A stretch of DNA of 64,000 bases from Vibrio sp. BS-M-Sm-2. Its GTDB lineage: Bacteria > Pseudomonadota > Gammaproteobacteria > Enterobacterales > Vibrionaceae. A model generated the notes under the pieces. The model was given only the letters and a program-made list of their open reading frames with translations. It was not told the origin of the DNA and ran no database searches. Each line of letters starts with the position of its first letter. Position 1 is the first letter of the stretch. The stretch lies in the NCBI RefSeq assembly GCF_041504345.1, contig NZ_CP167895.1, positions 248,001-312,000 on the forward strand, given 5' to 3'. A program made the position numbers and the translations under genes. Shown here piece by piece: positions 16,343-24,411 of the stretch.

Positions 16343-16369
16343 ATAATCTTCACTGTGGATGAAGATTAT
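16343..16369. promoter_or_regulatory. Operator palindrome 2 (TCTTCA-N7-TGAAGA), nanE side
   Basis: ATAATCTTCA and TGAAGATTAT form perfect 10-bp arms around a 7-nt spacer. It overlaps a TATAAT hexamer (16342-16347) that could be the -10 element of nanE-nagA, so binding would repress. A TGTGATC half-site at 16324-16330 is a weak hint of CRP control. Confidence 0.7.
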
Positions 16370-16434
16370 TTTCAGTAGTATAACTGCCTCATAAATAAGT
16401 TCTGAAGAATAAAGATCATATTAAGAGGCGAGTA

Positions 16435-17130
16435 ATGAAGAACTGGGATATCACTAAAATAGCCAAAACACTGGCCGACACTATTGTCGTTTCTATCCAA
16501 CCAGTTGAAGGAAGTCCACTCGACACCACTGAGTTTGTTGTTGCTATGGCAAAGGCCGCAGAAATGGCAGGTGCACCAGCGTTAAGAATAGAAAGTGCTG
16601 AACGCGTTGCTGCTGTGGCGAAAGCCGTATCCATCCCTATCATTGGCATCGTAAAGAGAGATTTACCTGACAGCCCGGTGCGTATCACACCCTTTGTTGA
16701 TGATGTGAAAGCACTAGAAGCAGCCGGTGCAGCGATTATTGCTTTCGATGCGACCGATCGAGTTAGACCGGAAACCCGCCAAGTCATTGCGCAAGCTATT
16801 GTTCAATCTTGTTGTATTGGTATGGCCGATTGTGCCGAGTTTGCAGACGGCTTCTGGGCGCATTCCCAAGGCATTGAATTGATCGGTTCTACGCTTTCTG
16901 GCTACACTGGTGAAACAACTCCAGAAGAGCCAGACTTTGAACTGGTTACCAAGTTTGCTCAAGCAGGCTATCTCACTATGGCAGAAGGAAGATTCAACTC
17001 TCCAGAACTATGCAAACAAGCAATCCAAGCCGGTGCGCTTTCAGTGACTGTTGGCTCCGCACTAACGCGTCTAGAAGTTGCAACATCGTGGTACCTCGAC
17101 GCAGCCGCTAGTGCAAAAATAGCGAAATAA
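16435..17130 (+). CDS. nanE: N-acetylmannosamine-6-phosphate 2-epimerase
   Basis: A 231-residue TIM-barrel enzyme that turns ManNAc-6-phosphate into GlcNAc-6-phosphate in sialic acid and ManNAc use. Family motifs are present: VVSIQPVEGSPLD at the N-terminus, the catalytic-Lys strand GIVKRDLP, ADCAEFADGF and the catalytic-Glu strand TMAEGRFNSPE. It is the full usual length. GAGGCG lies just before the ATG. It starts a two-gene unit with nagA (15-nt gap), is divergent from the PTS gene, and is preceded by two operator palindromes. There is no nanA or nanK nearby, so it probably serves ManNAc brought in already phosphorylated. Confidence 0.93.
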   Translation: MKNWDITKIAKTLADTIVVSIQPVEGSPLDTTEFVVAMAKAAEMAGAPALRIESAERVAAVAKAVSIPIIGIVKRDLPDSPVRITPFVDDVKALEAAGAAIIAFDATDRVRPETRQVIAQAIVQSCCIGMADCAEFADGFWAHSQGIELIGSTLSGYTGETTPEEPDFELVTKFAQAGYLTMAEGRFNSPELCKQAIQAGALSVTVGSALTRLEVATSWYLDAAASAKIAK

Positions 17131-17145
17131 GAAAAGGATAGCATC

Positions 17146-18282
17146 ATGTTGAAAGCCATTACCGCACGCACATTATTTGACGGTGAACGCTATCTAGAGC
17201 AACACGCTTTAGTGTTTGATCACACCGGGATCCTCGAAATAACCCCAATCGACAAACTCGATTCAAGTGTCGATTTGATTAGTTACGGTGACGCTATCAT
17301 TACCCCAGGCTTTATCGATATTCAAGTCAACGGCGGTGGTGGCATGATGCTCAATGATGCTCAATCCGTTCCCACGATTGAAACCATCATAAAAGCACAC
17401 CGCAAAGGCGGCACTGCGTATCTATTACCTACCCTAGTGAGCGAAAAGCCATCCGCTATGACAGCGGCGCTAAACGCAATTGAGCAAGGGATAGAGAAAA
17501 AAGTTGATGGTTTGCTAGGCATTCACTTAGAAGGTCCATGGTTAAATCCTGTAAAAAAGGGGGCTCACGATGAAAATAACTTCTACAGCCCGAGCATTGA
17601 ACAGTTGGACGCTTTTCCGTGGCTAACGCAAGGCATTAACTTCATCACTTTAGCGCCTGAGCAAGTGGACTCAGCATCCATCAAATGGCTATCAGATAAG
17701 GGTTGCATCATTGCAGCAGGACATACCAACCTTACCGAGCTAGATCTGATTGGTAAGCGTAAGAACATCCATGGTTTTACCCATCTATATAACGCGATGT
17801 CATCACAAACTGGTCGTGAACTTGGCGCAGTCGGTATCGCACTAAGTGATGATGATTGTTGGGCATCTTACATTGCTGATGGTATTCACGTTCACCCACA
17901 AAACTTGTTAATGGCTATCAAACTCAAGCCCAAAAATAAAATGGTGCTGGTTACCGATGCAATGGCATCAGTAGGAAACCCTGATGAAAGCTTCATTCTT
18001 GATGGCCAAAAGATTCGAGTCAAAGATGGTAAGTTAGTTAACGAAGCAGGCAACCTCGCAGGCGCGCATATCACCATGGCTCAGTCCGTAAAAAACCTTA
18101 TTGATTGGGGCGTTAGCCCAGAACACGCTTACCAAATGGCTAGCACTAACCCAGCCCATGCGATGAATCTTGAAAATGAGCTAGGCTACCTAAAAGTAGG
18201 ATACCGAGCATCTGCAACAATTCTTGATAAAAACGGCGAACCAAATTCCGTTCTAGTCGATGGGAATTTATACTCCTGCTAA
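17146..18282 (+). CDS. nagA: N-acetylglucosamine-6-phosphate deacetylase
   Basis: A 378-residue amidohydrolase that deacetylates GlcNAc-6-phosphate to glucosamine-6-phosphate. The metal and substrate residues are visible: LGIHLEGPW (Glu ligand), AAGHTN and THLYNAM (His ligands), and the catalytic Asp in LVTDAMASVG. It lies 15 nt downstream of nanE, with AAGGATAG as ribosome site, so the two are translated from one message. The product still needs NagB, which is not in this window. This may be a second nagA dedicated to the ManNAc route. It ends at a strong terminator. Confidence 0.93.
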   Translation: MLKAITARTLFDGERYLEQHALVFDHTGILEITPIDKLDSSVDLISYGDAIITPGFIDIQVNGGGGMMLNDAQSVPTIETIIKAHRKGGTAYLLPTLVSEKPSAMTAALNAIEQGIEKKVDGLLGIHLEGPWLNPVKKGAHDENNFYSPSIEQLDAFPWLTQGINFITLAPEQVDSASIKWLSDKGCIIAAGHTNLTELDLIGKRKNIHGFTHLYNAMSSQTGRELGAVGIALSDDDCWASYIADGIHVHPQNLLMAIKLKPKNKMVLVTDAMASVGNPDESFILDGQKIRVKDGKLVNEAGNLAGAHITMAQSVKNLIDWGVSPEHAYQMASTNPAHAMNLENELGYLKVGYRASATILDKNGEPNSVLVDGNLYSC

Positions 18283-18302
18283 AAACCCAACCTAAACTCC
18301 TG

Positions 18303-18338
18303 AAGGTCACTCACCCCCCTATTGAGTGGCCTTTTTTA
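18303..18338 (+). terminator. Terminator of the nanE-nagA operon
   Basis: AAGGTCACTCA pairs with TGAGTGGCCTT (one G-T pair) over a C-rich loop, followed by a run of six T. Confidence 0.85.
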
Positions 18339-18436
18339 ATGTCCTCTCAGATCATCGATACTTCAAAACTCAGTTAACCCACCTGTTCTTTAAGAGTCAT
18401 AAATATCAAAACGACTGACGACACCTCCTTAATCAC

Positions 18437-18474
18437 AACTAAAAACAGCGCCAATTCAGGCGCTGTTTTTAGTT
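18437..18474. terminator. Strong bidirectional terminator
   Basis: Perfect 16-bp stem from AACTAAAAACAGCGCC to its complement with a 6-nt loop, and T-runs both ways. It lies directly downstream of the minus-strand Dcu transporter. Confidence 0.85.
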
Positions 18475-18492
18475 TCTTACTTAGCTAATACA

Positions 18493-19827
18493 TTAAGCGA
18501 TAAAAATCTGTGCCAGTGCGTAGCCTAAGCAACATGCGCCGACCACACCGATCAAACCAACCGACATGAATGAGTGGTTGAAGTACCACTTACCAATCTT
18601 GGTGGTGCCTGACACATCGAAGTTCACTGTTGCGATATCTGATGGGTAGTTCGGGATGAAGAAGTAACCGTACACTGCTGGCATCAAGCCGATAAGCAAG
18701 GCTGGGTCTAAACCTAGACCGAGGCCAACAGGTAACATCATACGTGCAGTAGCCGCTTGAGAATTCACTACAACCGATACGATGAATAGCGCTAGTGCAA
18801 ACGTCCATGGGTAGTTGGTCACCATTTCCACGATGCCAGATTTAAACTGAGGCATTGCGTATTGGAAGTAAGTATCTGACATCCAAGCGATACCGAAGAT
18901 AGCAATCGCTGCCACCATACCTGATTTGAATACCACACCATTTGGTACATCACGCGGGTCGGTTTTGGTTGCCAGCAAGATGATACCGCCGAAGCAGAGC
19001 ATCATCATTTGGATGATCACCGACATCTTGATTGGCTTGTCGCCGTCTACGATTGTTCTGATCTCTGGCACCATCGCCACGATAACAATCACCACAATCG
19101 ACAATAGGAAAATCAATACCGCATTACGAGCCGAAGTTGGCAGTACTTCATCCAAAGAAGTCGCAGTAGTGCTCTCGATGCGTTTTTTCCACTCAGGATC
19201 TTTTAGACGCGCTTGGTATTCAGGATCGTCGTTCAGTTCTTTACCGCGTTTCAAGCTATACAAAGAAAGCAAAAGTGTGCCGAACAGCGTTGCAGGCACC
19301 GTCACCATAAGAATAGAAAGCAGAGTAATCGAGTGTTGGATATCTGAAAGTTGAGCGAGGTAATAGACCACAGCAGCAGAAATTGGAGATGCCGTAATTG
19401 CTAGCTGAGACGCCACCGATGCAGCCGCCATTGGGCGTTCAGGACGGATGCCATTTTTCAATGCCACATCACCGATGATCGGCATGATGGAGTAAACCGC
19501 GTGGCCAGTACCCAATAAGAAAGTCATCGAGTAAGTCACGAACGGTGCTATCAAGGTGACGCGTTTCGGGTTCTTTCTCAGTACCCTTTCCGCGACTTGC
19601 AGCATGTATTTCAAGCCACCAGCCGCTTCGAGGATCGAAGCACAGGTTACCACGGCGAGGATAATCAGCATTACGGTGACAGGTGGAGACGTTGGTGGCA
19701 TCTTGAAGACAAACACCTCGATAACCAAGCCAATACCAGAAACAACCCCTAAACCAATACCACCATATCGAGAACCGATATAGAGAACGACAAGTAAAAA
19801 TAGAAACTCAAAATACAACATAAGCAA
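18493..19827 (-). CDS. Anaerobic C4-dicarboxylate transporter, Dcu family
   Basis: A 444-residue inner-membrane antiporter with about ten to twelve helices. DcuA/DcuB landmarks are clear: RYGGIGLGVVSGIGLV, AAGGLKYMLQVAERVLRKNP, the GTGHAVYSIMPIIGDVALK stretch (DcuB-like) and ITASPISAAVVY (DcuA-like). The C-terminal FIPNYPSDIATVNFD and GTTKIGKWYFNHSFM are also present. Family members exchange fumarate, malate or aspartate for succinate during anaerobic growth. The mixed features do not let me choose between DcuA and DcuB. It is transcribed alone, with no FNR site that I can defend upstream. Confidence 0.88.
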   Translation of the reverse strand: MLMLYFEFLFLLVVLYIGSRYGGIGLGVVSGIGLVIEVFVFKMPPTSPPVTVMLIILAVVTCASILEAAGGLKYMLQVAERVLRKNPKRVTLIAPFVTYSMTFLLGTGHAVYSIMPIIGDVALKNGIRPERPMAAASVASQLAITASPISAAVVYYLAQLSDIQHSITLLSILMVTVPATLFGTLLLSLYSLKRGKELNDDPEYQARLKDPEWKKRIESTTATSLDEVLPTSARNAVLIFLLSIVVIVIVAMVPEIRTIVDGDKPIKMSVIIQMMMLCFGGIILLATKTDPRDVPNGVVFKSGMVAAIAIFGIAWMSDTYFQYAMPQFKSGIVEMVTNYPWTFALALFIVSVVVNSQAATARMMLPVGLGLGLDPALLIGLMPAVYGYFFIPNYPSDIATVNFDVSGTTKIGKWYFNHSFMSVGLIGVVGACCLGYALAQIFIA

Positions 19828-20232
19828 CCCTGCTAAAAATGTGGACTAATTCTATTTTGTCCGTAAGTTCCACCATTTACTTTTTGCTTGGTCACACTAT
19901 GATTGCAGGCTTCCGCGAATTGTTTTTTATAAGATTATGGTCACGCTAACACGCCTGTAAGTTTATGAAATGTAATAAGAAGCCAGACGCACAAGCTAGA
20001 TTTGTTATGTGGAATAGTCATAATTGTTTCTGTTAGATCTGGATGGCCTATAAAATATCAGGCTCATAACTGAACGATATTATTTCAACCACAATCAATC
20101 ACATTTGAAGTCATTCAGAAGCATATTGCCGAGCCGATTGGATATATTCTTACTGAACGTTGACTCGCCTATCACTAGACACTATGTCAAAATACTCGCC
20201 CTCACCACGACAACACAGAAAGAACCACGGAT
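19828..20232. other. 405-bp divergent intergenic region
   Basis: It lies between the Dcu transporter and the HAD hydrolase, transcribed away from each other, so it must hold both promoters. I see no clear FNR, CRP or other operator and no supported small gene. Confidence 0.5.
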
Positions 20233-20892
20233 ATGAATTTCCAAGCTGCTATTTTTGATATGGATGGACTGTTGCTCGACACCGAGCGACTTTGTATGCA
20301 GGTTTTTGAAGAAGCATGTCACGCGCAAGGTGTTCCGTTTTTGCAGGATGTTTACCTAGGCATCATTGGCTGTAACGCAAAAACCATCGAACAGATCTTT
20401 AGAAATGGCTACGGCGAAGGGTTAGATTACCCAGCATTGAACAATGAATGGCGCACTCGCTACAGTGCGATTGTTAAGCACCAGGCTATCCCAGTTAAAG
20501 ATGGCGTGATTGAACTTCTTGAATGGCTGAAATCAAACGACATTCCAATCGCGGTTGCGACCTCAACTCAGCTTGATATCGCTAAAAAGAAGCTTGAGCT
20601 GGCTGGCCTAGATTCTTACTTCACCTCACTAAGCACAGGCTGTGAAGTGACCAACGGTAAACCTCACCCAGAGATCTACCTGCTAGCGGCAGAACGCCTA
20701 GGTGTTGCCCCTGAAACCTGCCTAGCGTTTGAAGACTCAAACAACGGTATTCGCGCATCAATGGCAGCCAACATGATCAGCTTCCAGATCCCTGATTTGG
20801 TTGAGCCTTGCGAAGAAGTAAAAGCGCTTGGTCACACGATCAGCCCTTCTCTGCATCATGTGTTAGCGCAGCTTCAACAAGCTGCAGCTTAG
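20233..20892 (+). CDS. HAD-superfamily phosphatase/phosphoglucomutase-like hydrolase
   Basis: A 219-residue HAD subfamily IA protein. Motif I is FDMDGLLLDTE (nucleophile Asp, acid Asp), motif II the Ser/Thr in VATSTQ, motif III the Lys in TNGKPHPEIY, and motif IV FEDSNNGIRA. The four-helix cap between motifs I and II fits beta-phosphoglucomutase-like and sugar-phosphate phosphatases. The substrate is unknown. It is monocistronic, ending at a good terminator. The ATG lies after AGAAAGAACC, a modest ribosome site. Confidence 0.88.
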   Translation: MNFQAAIFDMDGLLLDTERLCMQVFEEACHAQGVPFLQDVYLGIIGCNAKTIEQIFRNGYGEGLDYPALNNEWRTRYSAIVKHQAIPVKDGVIELLEWLKSNDIPIAVATSTQLDIAKKKLELAGLDSYFTSLSTGCEVTNGKPHPEIYLLAAERLGVAPETCLAFEDSNNGIRASMAANMISFQIPDLVEPCEEVKALGHTISPSLHHVLAQLQQAAA

Positions 20893-20944
20893 GCTCTTAT
20901 TACCGTTGATAACGCTTTAATCAACACAGAATAACCTTTCTATT

Positions 20945-20971
20945 AAGCCGACTCACAGAGTCGGTTTTTTT
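20945..20971 (+). terminator. Terminator after the HAD gene
   Basis: CCGACTC-ACA-GAGTCGG followed by seven T. Confidence 0.9.
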
Positions 20972-21077
20972 GTGGGTATTCCTTTTATAAAAGATAAAAA
21001 CTCGCGCTTGAAACTGTTAAAGTCGATATGAAACGACACTGATCGATAAGCAATATTGATAATGGAGAAAGGGACGC

Positions 21078-21704
21078 GTGATAGAAAAATTTGAAAGCCA
21101 ACTGCTTGATTTTGCAAAACAAGAAATGACACAAGATGCCGCGCACGACATCAGCCATATTAAGCGCGTAGTCAAAACTGCCAAGGCTTTATGTACTCAA
21201 GAACAAGCTAAGCTTGAAGTCGTGGTGCCCGCCGCTTACCTTCATGATTGCTTCACCTTTCCCAAGAACCACCCAGACCGCGCTCAAAGCTCACAAATGG
21301 CAGCAGACAAAGCCATCTCTTATCTCAAATCTATCGAATATCCTGCGTCCTATCTTGATGAGATCCATCATGCCATTGTCACTCACAGTTACAGTGCCAA
21401 CATCACACCAGAGACCTTGGAAGCACAGATTGTTCAAGATGCTGATCGCCTAGATTCTCTCGGTGCGATTGGCATTGCTCGCTGCCTATACGTTGGTCAA
21501 AGCTTTAACGCTGAACTCTATAACCACGAAGACCCGTTCGCCAAGCAGCGTGACTTGGATGATAAGCATTACAGCGTCGACCATTTCTACGTAAAACTGT
21601 TCAAGCTGGCTGAAACCATGAATACAGAATCCGCCAAATTAGAAGCCAACAAGCGCACCGACTACATGCGCGGTTTTCTGGAACAGTTGGGCGCAGAAGT
21701 TTAA
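21078..21704 (+). CDS. HD-domain phosphohydrolase, YedJ-like
   Basis: A 208-residue protein starting at GTG, with GGAGAAAGGGA upstream. The metal-binding HD-domain set is complete: His in DISHIKRV, the HD pair in YLHDCF, a His in HHAIVTHS and Asp in QDADRLDSLGAIG. This pattern matches E. coli YedJ-type proteins, predicted phosphohydrolases of unproven substrate. It is cytoplasmic. It is followed 42 nt later by a GNAT gene in the same direction and may share its transcript. Confidence 0.85.
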   Translation: MIEKFESQLLDFAKQEMTQDAAHDISHIKRVVKTAKALCTQEQAKLEVVVPAAYLHDCFTFPKNHPDRAQSSQMAADKAISYLKSIEYPASYLDEIHHAIVTHSYSANITPETLEAQIVQDADRLDSLGAIGIARCLYVGQSFNAELYNHEDPFAKQRDLDDKHYSVDHFYVKLFKLAETMNTESAKLEANKRTDYMRGFLEQLGAEV

Positions 21705-21746
21705 CGGCTTATAAAAAGAGACAAGCGATAAAGAAGAGAGAAGGAT

Positions 21747-22244
21747 ATGGAAATAAACCGCTTTAAAGCATCCGACGCTGAAGAGATCATCACTTGGTTT
21801 ACATCCTTAGAAGACTACGTTCTATGGGGAGGGAGAACATTTGGTTGGCCGTTAAAAGCCGCCTCTATCATCGAACGTTCTCAAGAGCCCCATGTCGAGC
21901 TTTACACATTCTCCACATCTAGCACTAACTCGAATGCTAATGACTTGCTCGGTTTTATGGAGTTTCAACGTATGTCAGACAGTGAACTTCGTTTCTGCCG
22001 AGTTGCGATTCACCCAAACCAACGAGGCAAAGGGCTTGGGCAATCAATGATAGAAAGTGCATTAGACGCCGCGAAACAAATCCCTGATGTCACCACCATC
22101 AGCTTGGCGGTATTTCAGCAGAATATCGGAGCAAAACGTTGCTACGACAAAGCCGGCTTTCAGGTGGTCGACAAAGAGCCGAGCGTCAAAGAGTTCAATG
22201 GCAAAACGTGGCCCTTGTATCAGATGGAATTAAAGCTCTGCTAG
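21747..22244 (+). CDS. GNAT-family N-acetyltransferase
   Basis: A 165-residue acetyltransferase. The acetyl-CoA loop is visible as VAIHPNQRGKGLGQSMIE (the R/Q-x-x-G-x-G/A pattern), followed by LAVFQQNIGAKRCYDKAGFQ, motif B of the fold. The substrate is unknown. AGAAGGAT precedes the ATG. It probably shares a transcript with the upstream HD gene. Confidence 0.85.
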   Translation: MEINRFKASDAEEIITWFTSLEDYVLWGGRTFGWPLKAASIIERSQEPHVELYTFSTSSTNSNANDLLGFMEFQRMSDSELRFCRVAIHPNQRGKGLGQSMIESALDAAKQIPDVTTISLAVFQQNIGAKRCYDKAGFQVVDKEPSVKEFNGKTWPLYQMELKLC

Positions 22245-22327
22245 TTCGTTTTAATTACTAGATTTGACCCCATATCATTAAGCATTGGCTACATACTCAA
22301 GATACACAGATGTAATTTGGAACCTTC

Positions 22328-23014
22328 ATGACCCAAGAAAAATTCGATACTATTTACCAACGTGCAGCTCACCGCAAAGGCGGAGCGGCCGAACTCGAAA
22401 AAATTGTTCGTGCGCCCCTTTCACAAGCCGAGCTATCACAAATCACCGACGATCGTTGGCTCGCTGCCTTTACCGAAAAGGTATTCCAGTGTGGTATTTC
22501 ATGGAATGTGGTGAGAAAGAAGTGGCCGCAATTTGAAGAAGTGTTCTTTGAATTCAATATCGAAAAAATGCTGATGCTGCCGAACGAGATGTGGGAACAA
22601 AAAGCACAAGACCCGCGTATTATTCGTCACCTCACTAAGGTGATGACCATCCCAGCTAACGCCACCATGATCCACAATGCCAAGCGTGAAGCCGATTCAT
22701 TTTCGCAAATGGTTGCCGAGTGGCCATCAGAGCGCATCACCGAGCTTTGGGATTACCTGAAAAAGCACGGCAAGCGTTTAGGCGGTAACACGGGCGCCTA
22801 CACCTTACGTCAAATGGGCAAAGACACCTTTATCTTGTCTTCTGACGTTGAAGCGCACCTGCGTAGTACAGATGTTATCGATAGCGGTCGTAACACCAAG
22901 CGAGCACAACTGGCGGCAGGTAAAGCCTTCAACGAATGGCAACAACAATCAGGCCGTAGCCTGAGCGAAATAAGCCAGATCGTTGCGTATAGCTGCGGTG
23001 ATAATCGCGTCTAG
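22328..23014 (+). CDS. DNA-3-methyladenine glycosylase I (Tag)-like protein without zinc ligands
   Basis: A 228-residue helix-hairpin-helix-type protein with the core of the Tag family. The segment EKVFQCGISWNVVRKKWPQF aligns with the Tag pocket region EGQQAGLSW-LKKR, keeping its Glu and Trp. PRIIRHLTKVMTIPANATMI and an LGGNTGAYTLRQMG stretch also match. The N-terminal CGW and the C-terminal His/Cys that bind zinc in Tag are missing. It may be a base-excision enzyme of altered specificity or a non-catalytic relative. It stands alone, 83 nt after the GNAT gene. Confidence 0.7.
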   Translation: MTQEKFDTIYQRAAHRKGGAAELEKIVRAPLSQAELSQITDDRWLAAFTEKVFQCGISWNVVRKKWPQFEEVFFEFNIEKMLMLPNEMWEQKAQDPRIIRHLTKVMTIPANATMIHNAKREADSFSQMVAEWPSERITELWDYLKKHGKRLGGNTGAYTLRQMGKDTFILSSDVEAHLRSTDVIDSGRNTKRAQLAAGKAFNEWQQQSGRSLSEISQIVAYSCGDNRV

Positions 23015-23119
23015 TTTTAGGGCGAATGACTTAAAGCTCTAGATTGCACACAGTTCACTGCAAACTAAATGTTATAAGTCATTAACAAATAAGCGTGCAT
23101 CGCACTTTCATCCGGTGGC

Positions 23120-23141
23120 ATTGTATAGATAAATGTATACA
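23120..23141. promoter_or_regulatory. Operator cluster upstream of the purine regulator gene
   Basis: TGTATACA (23134-23141) sits in AATGTATACAATAT. A second partial copy, ATTGTATA, lies at 23120-23127. Both match the ATTGTATACAAT palindrome found before xdhA and puuE. They lie about 70-90 bp before the GntR gene, consistent with autoregulation. Confidence 0.6.
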
Positions 23142-23208
23142 ATATAGAGTAACTCTCATGAATTATTCTCGACTTACCCAACTCGACTAAACAAGGGCCC
23201 TTATCTCT

Positions 23209-23943
23209 ATGACAGCTCTCAAAAATTCTGTCTCCAAAGGTGTAAAAACGAAAGTAACAGGCCAGACTCAAGACGATGTTGTTTACTGCCATATCTTCGA
23301 CGCGATATTAGAACAAAGGCTGCCACCAGCCACCAAATTAAGCGAAGAAGCGCTAGCAGAAATCTTTAGCGTTAGCCGCACCATCATCCGTCGTGCCTTG
23401 CTACGTCTATCTTTAGAACAAGTTGTGGTGATCCGTCCAAACCGAGGGGCAATGATTGCTGCGCCAACGGTAGACGAAGCCAAACAGATATTTAAAGCGC
23501 GTGAAGTGATGGAAATCGCTATCACCGAACTAGCAGTGAAAAACGCGACCAAAGCTCAAATCGAAGAATGTAGAAAATTAGTAGCGAAAGAGAATTGCGC
23601 CTTTGACCAAGGCGATTACGGTTCTGGCTTACGACTGTCTGGTGAGTTCCACATCAAACTGGCTGAAATGGCAGAAAACGCACCACTTCTTGCCTTCCAG
23701 CGCAGTTTAGTGTCACAAACTTCACTGCTGATCGCTCAATACGAAACAGGTAATCATTCAAACTGTTCTTTAGATGAGCACTCAGGGTTACTTGATGCGA
23801 TTGAATCAGGCAATGAAGAGCAAGCGGTAGAGTTGATGCAAGAACACTTAAGCCACATCCGTTCAAAGCTCAATTTAGACAGCAGCACAGCTTCTAGCGA
23901 CCTACACGTGGTGTTCTCTGATCTGCTCAAGAGCAAATCATAG
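23209..23943 (+). CDS. GntR/FCD-family regulator, probable controller of the purine-degradation locus
   Basis: A 244-residue regulator. The winged helix-turn-helix spans about residues 25-90 (LSEEALAEIFSVSRTIIRRA, then VIRPNRGAMI). The all-helical FCD ligand domain spans about 95-230, with metal or ligand residues such as EFHIKLAEMAENAPLLAFQR and DEHSGLLDAIESGNEEQA. It is immediately upstream of xdhABC-guaD in the same direction but has its own terminator. ATTGTATACAAT-type palindromes, a common shape for FCD regulators, precede this gene and the three other purine transcription units. The ligand is probably a pathway intermediate such as urate or allantoin; that is inference. Confidence 0.85.
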   Translation: MTALKNSVSKGVKTKVTGQTQDDVVYCHIFDAILEQRLPPATKLSEEALAEIFSVSRTIIRRALLRLSLEQVVVIRPNRGAMIAAPTVDEAKQIFKAREVMEIAITELAVKNATKAQIEECRKLVAKENCAFDQGDYGSGLRLSGEFHIKLAEMAENAPLLAFQRSLVSQTSLLIAQYETGNHSNCSLDEHSGLLDAIESGNEEQAVELMQEHLSHIRSKLNLDSSTASSDLHVVFSDLLKSKS

Positions 23944-24013
23944 CCGTAGCAACGATATAGCGATGCTAAGAACATTACCGCACAAACATTAGCAACCACC
24001 TGTTAACAAATAG

Positions 24014-24048
24014 AGAGAAGTGAGCGCCTGTGCTCACTTCTCTTTTTT
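24014..24048 (+). terminator. Terminator after the GntR gene
   Basis: AGAGAAGTGAGC / GCTCACTTCTCT with a 6-nt loop and a T-run. It isolates the regulator from the xdh operon. Confidence 0.88.
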
Positions 24049-24180
24049 ATGCCCCACCTTCTCTAACTCGGTACAAAAATCGATACCACTTATCCTTAAA
24101 GCCCCATCAAAACAGGCCTAAACCGTTAACTTTGCCTCAATAATGCATTTCCCGCCTACCCCACAAACCCTGCCGTCATT

Positions 24181-24190
24181 TTGTATACAT
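24181..24190. promoter_or_regulatory. GntR-type operator, distal copy before xdhA
   Basis: TTGTATACAT, nine of ten positions of the TTGTATACAA core. It lies 92 bp upstream of the perfect copy at 24273. Confidence 0.5.
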
Positions 24191-24272
24191 CACTATCAAT
24201 TCATTCACACCATCAAACTGATTGATACTTCGGACAACCCTTTATAAAACAACTAAATATAGTCGATAATTT

Positions 24273-24284
24273 ATTGTATACAAT
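24273..24284. promoter_or_regulatory. GntR-type operator, perfect palindrome before xdhA
   Basis: ATTGTATACAAT, a perfect 12-bp palindrome 128 bp upstream of the xdhA start. It is identical to the one before puuE at 41249. Confidence 0.7.
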
Positions 24285-24325
24285 TTCAATTAACGCCTCT
24301 TTGTTGCATTTTTGTAAATAAATAG

Positions 24326-24369
24326 TTGACCACGGGGTCAGGATGGATAATTATTGACCTAGAAGTCAA
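24326..24369. promoter_or_regulatory. Two copies of TTGACC-N4-RGTCAR upstream of xdhA
   Basis: TTGACCACGGGGTCAG (24326-24341) and TTGACCTAGAAGTCAA (24354-24369) are near-palindromes with the same 4-nt spacer, 28 bp apart. They lie between the GntR palindrome and the xdhA ribosome site. They look like sites for a second regulator, not seen elsewhere in the locus. Confidence 0.5.
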
Positions 24370-24411
24370 AAAGAATACACATGGAAATATGTCGATATAC
24401 AAGGAGGTCTC

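Noticed and set aside
13657..18282. N-acetylmuramic acid (MurQ/MurP) island
   Set aside because: The regulator resembles MurR, but there is no MurQ etherase, while nanE and nagA fit ManNAc-6-phosphate.
22285..22536. 83-codon open frame overlapping the Tag-like gene
   Set aside because: It is out of frame with a well-supported gene and has no family features.
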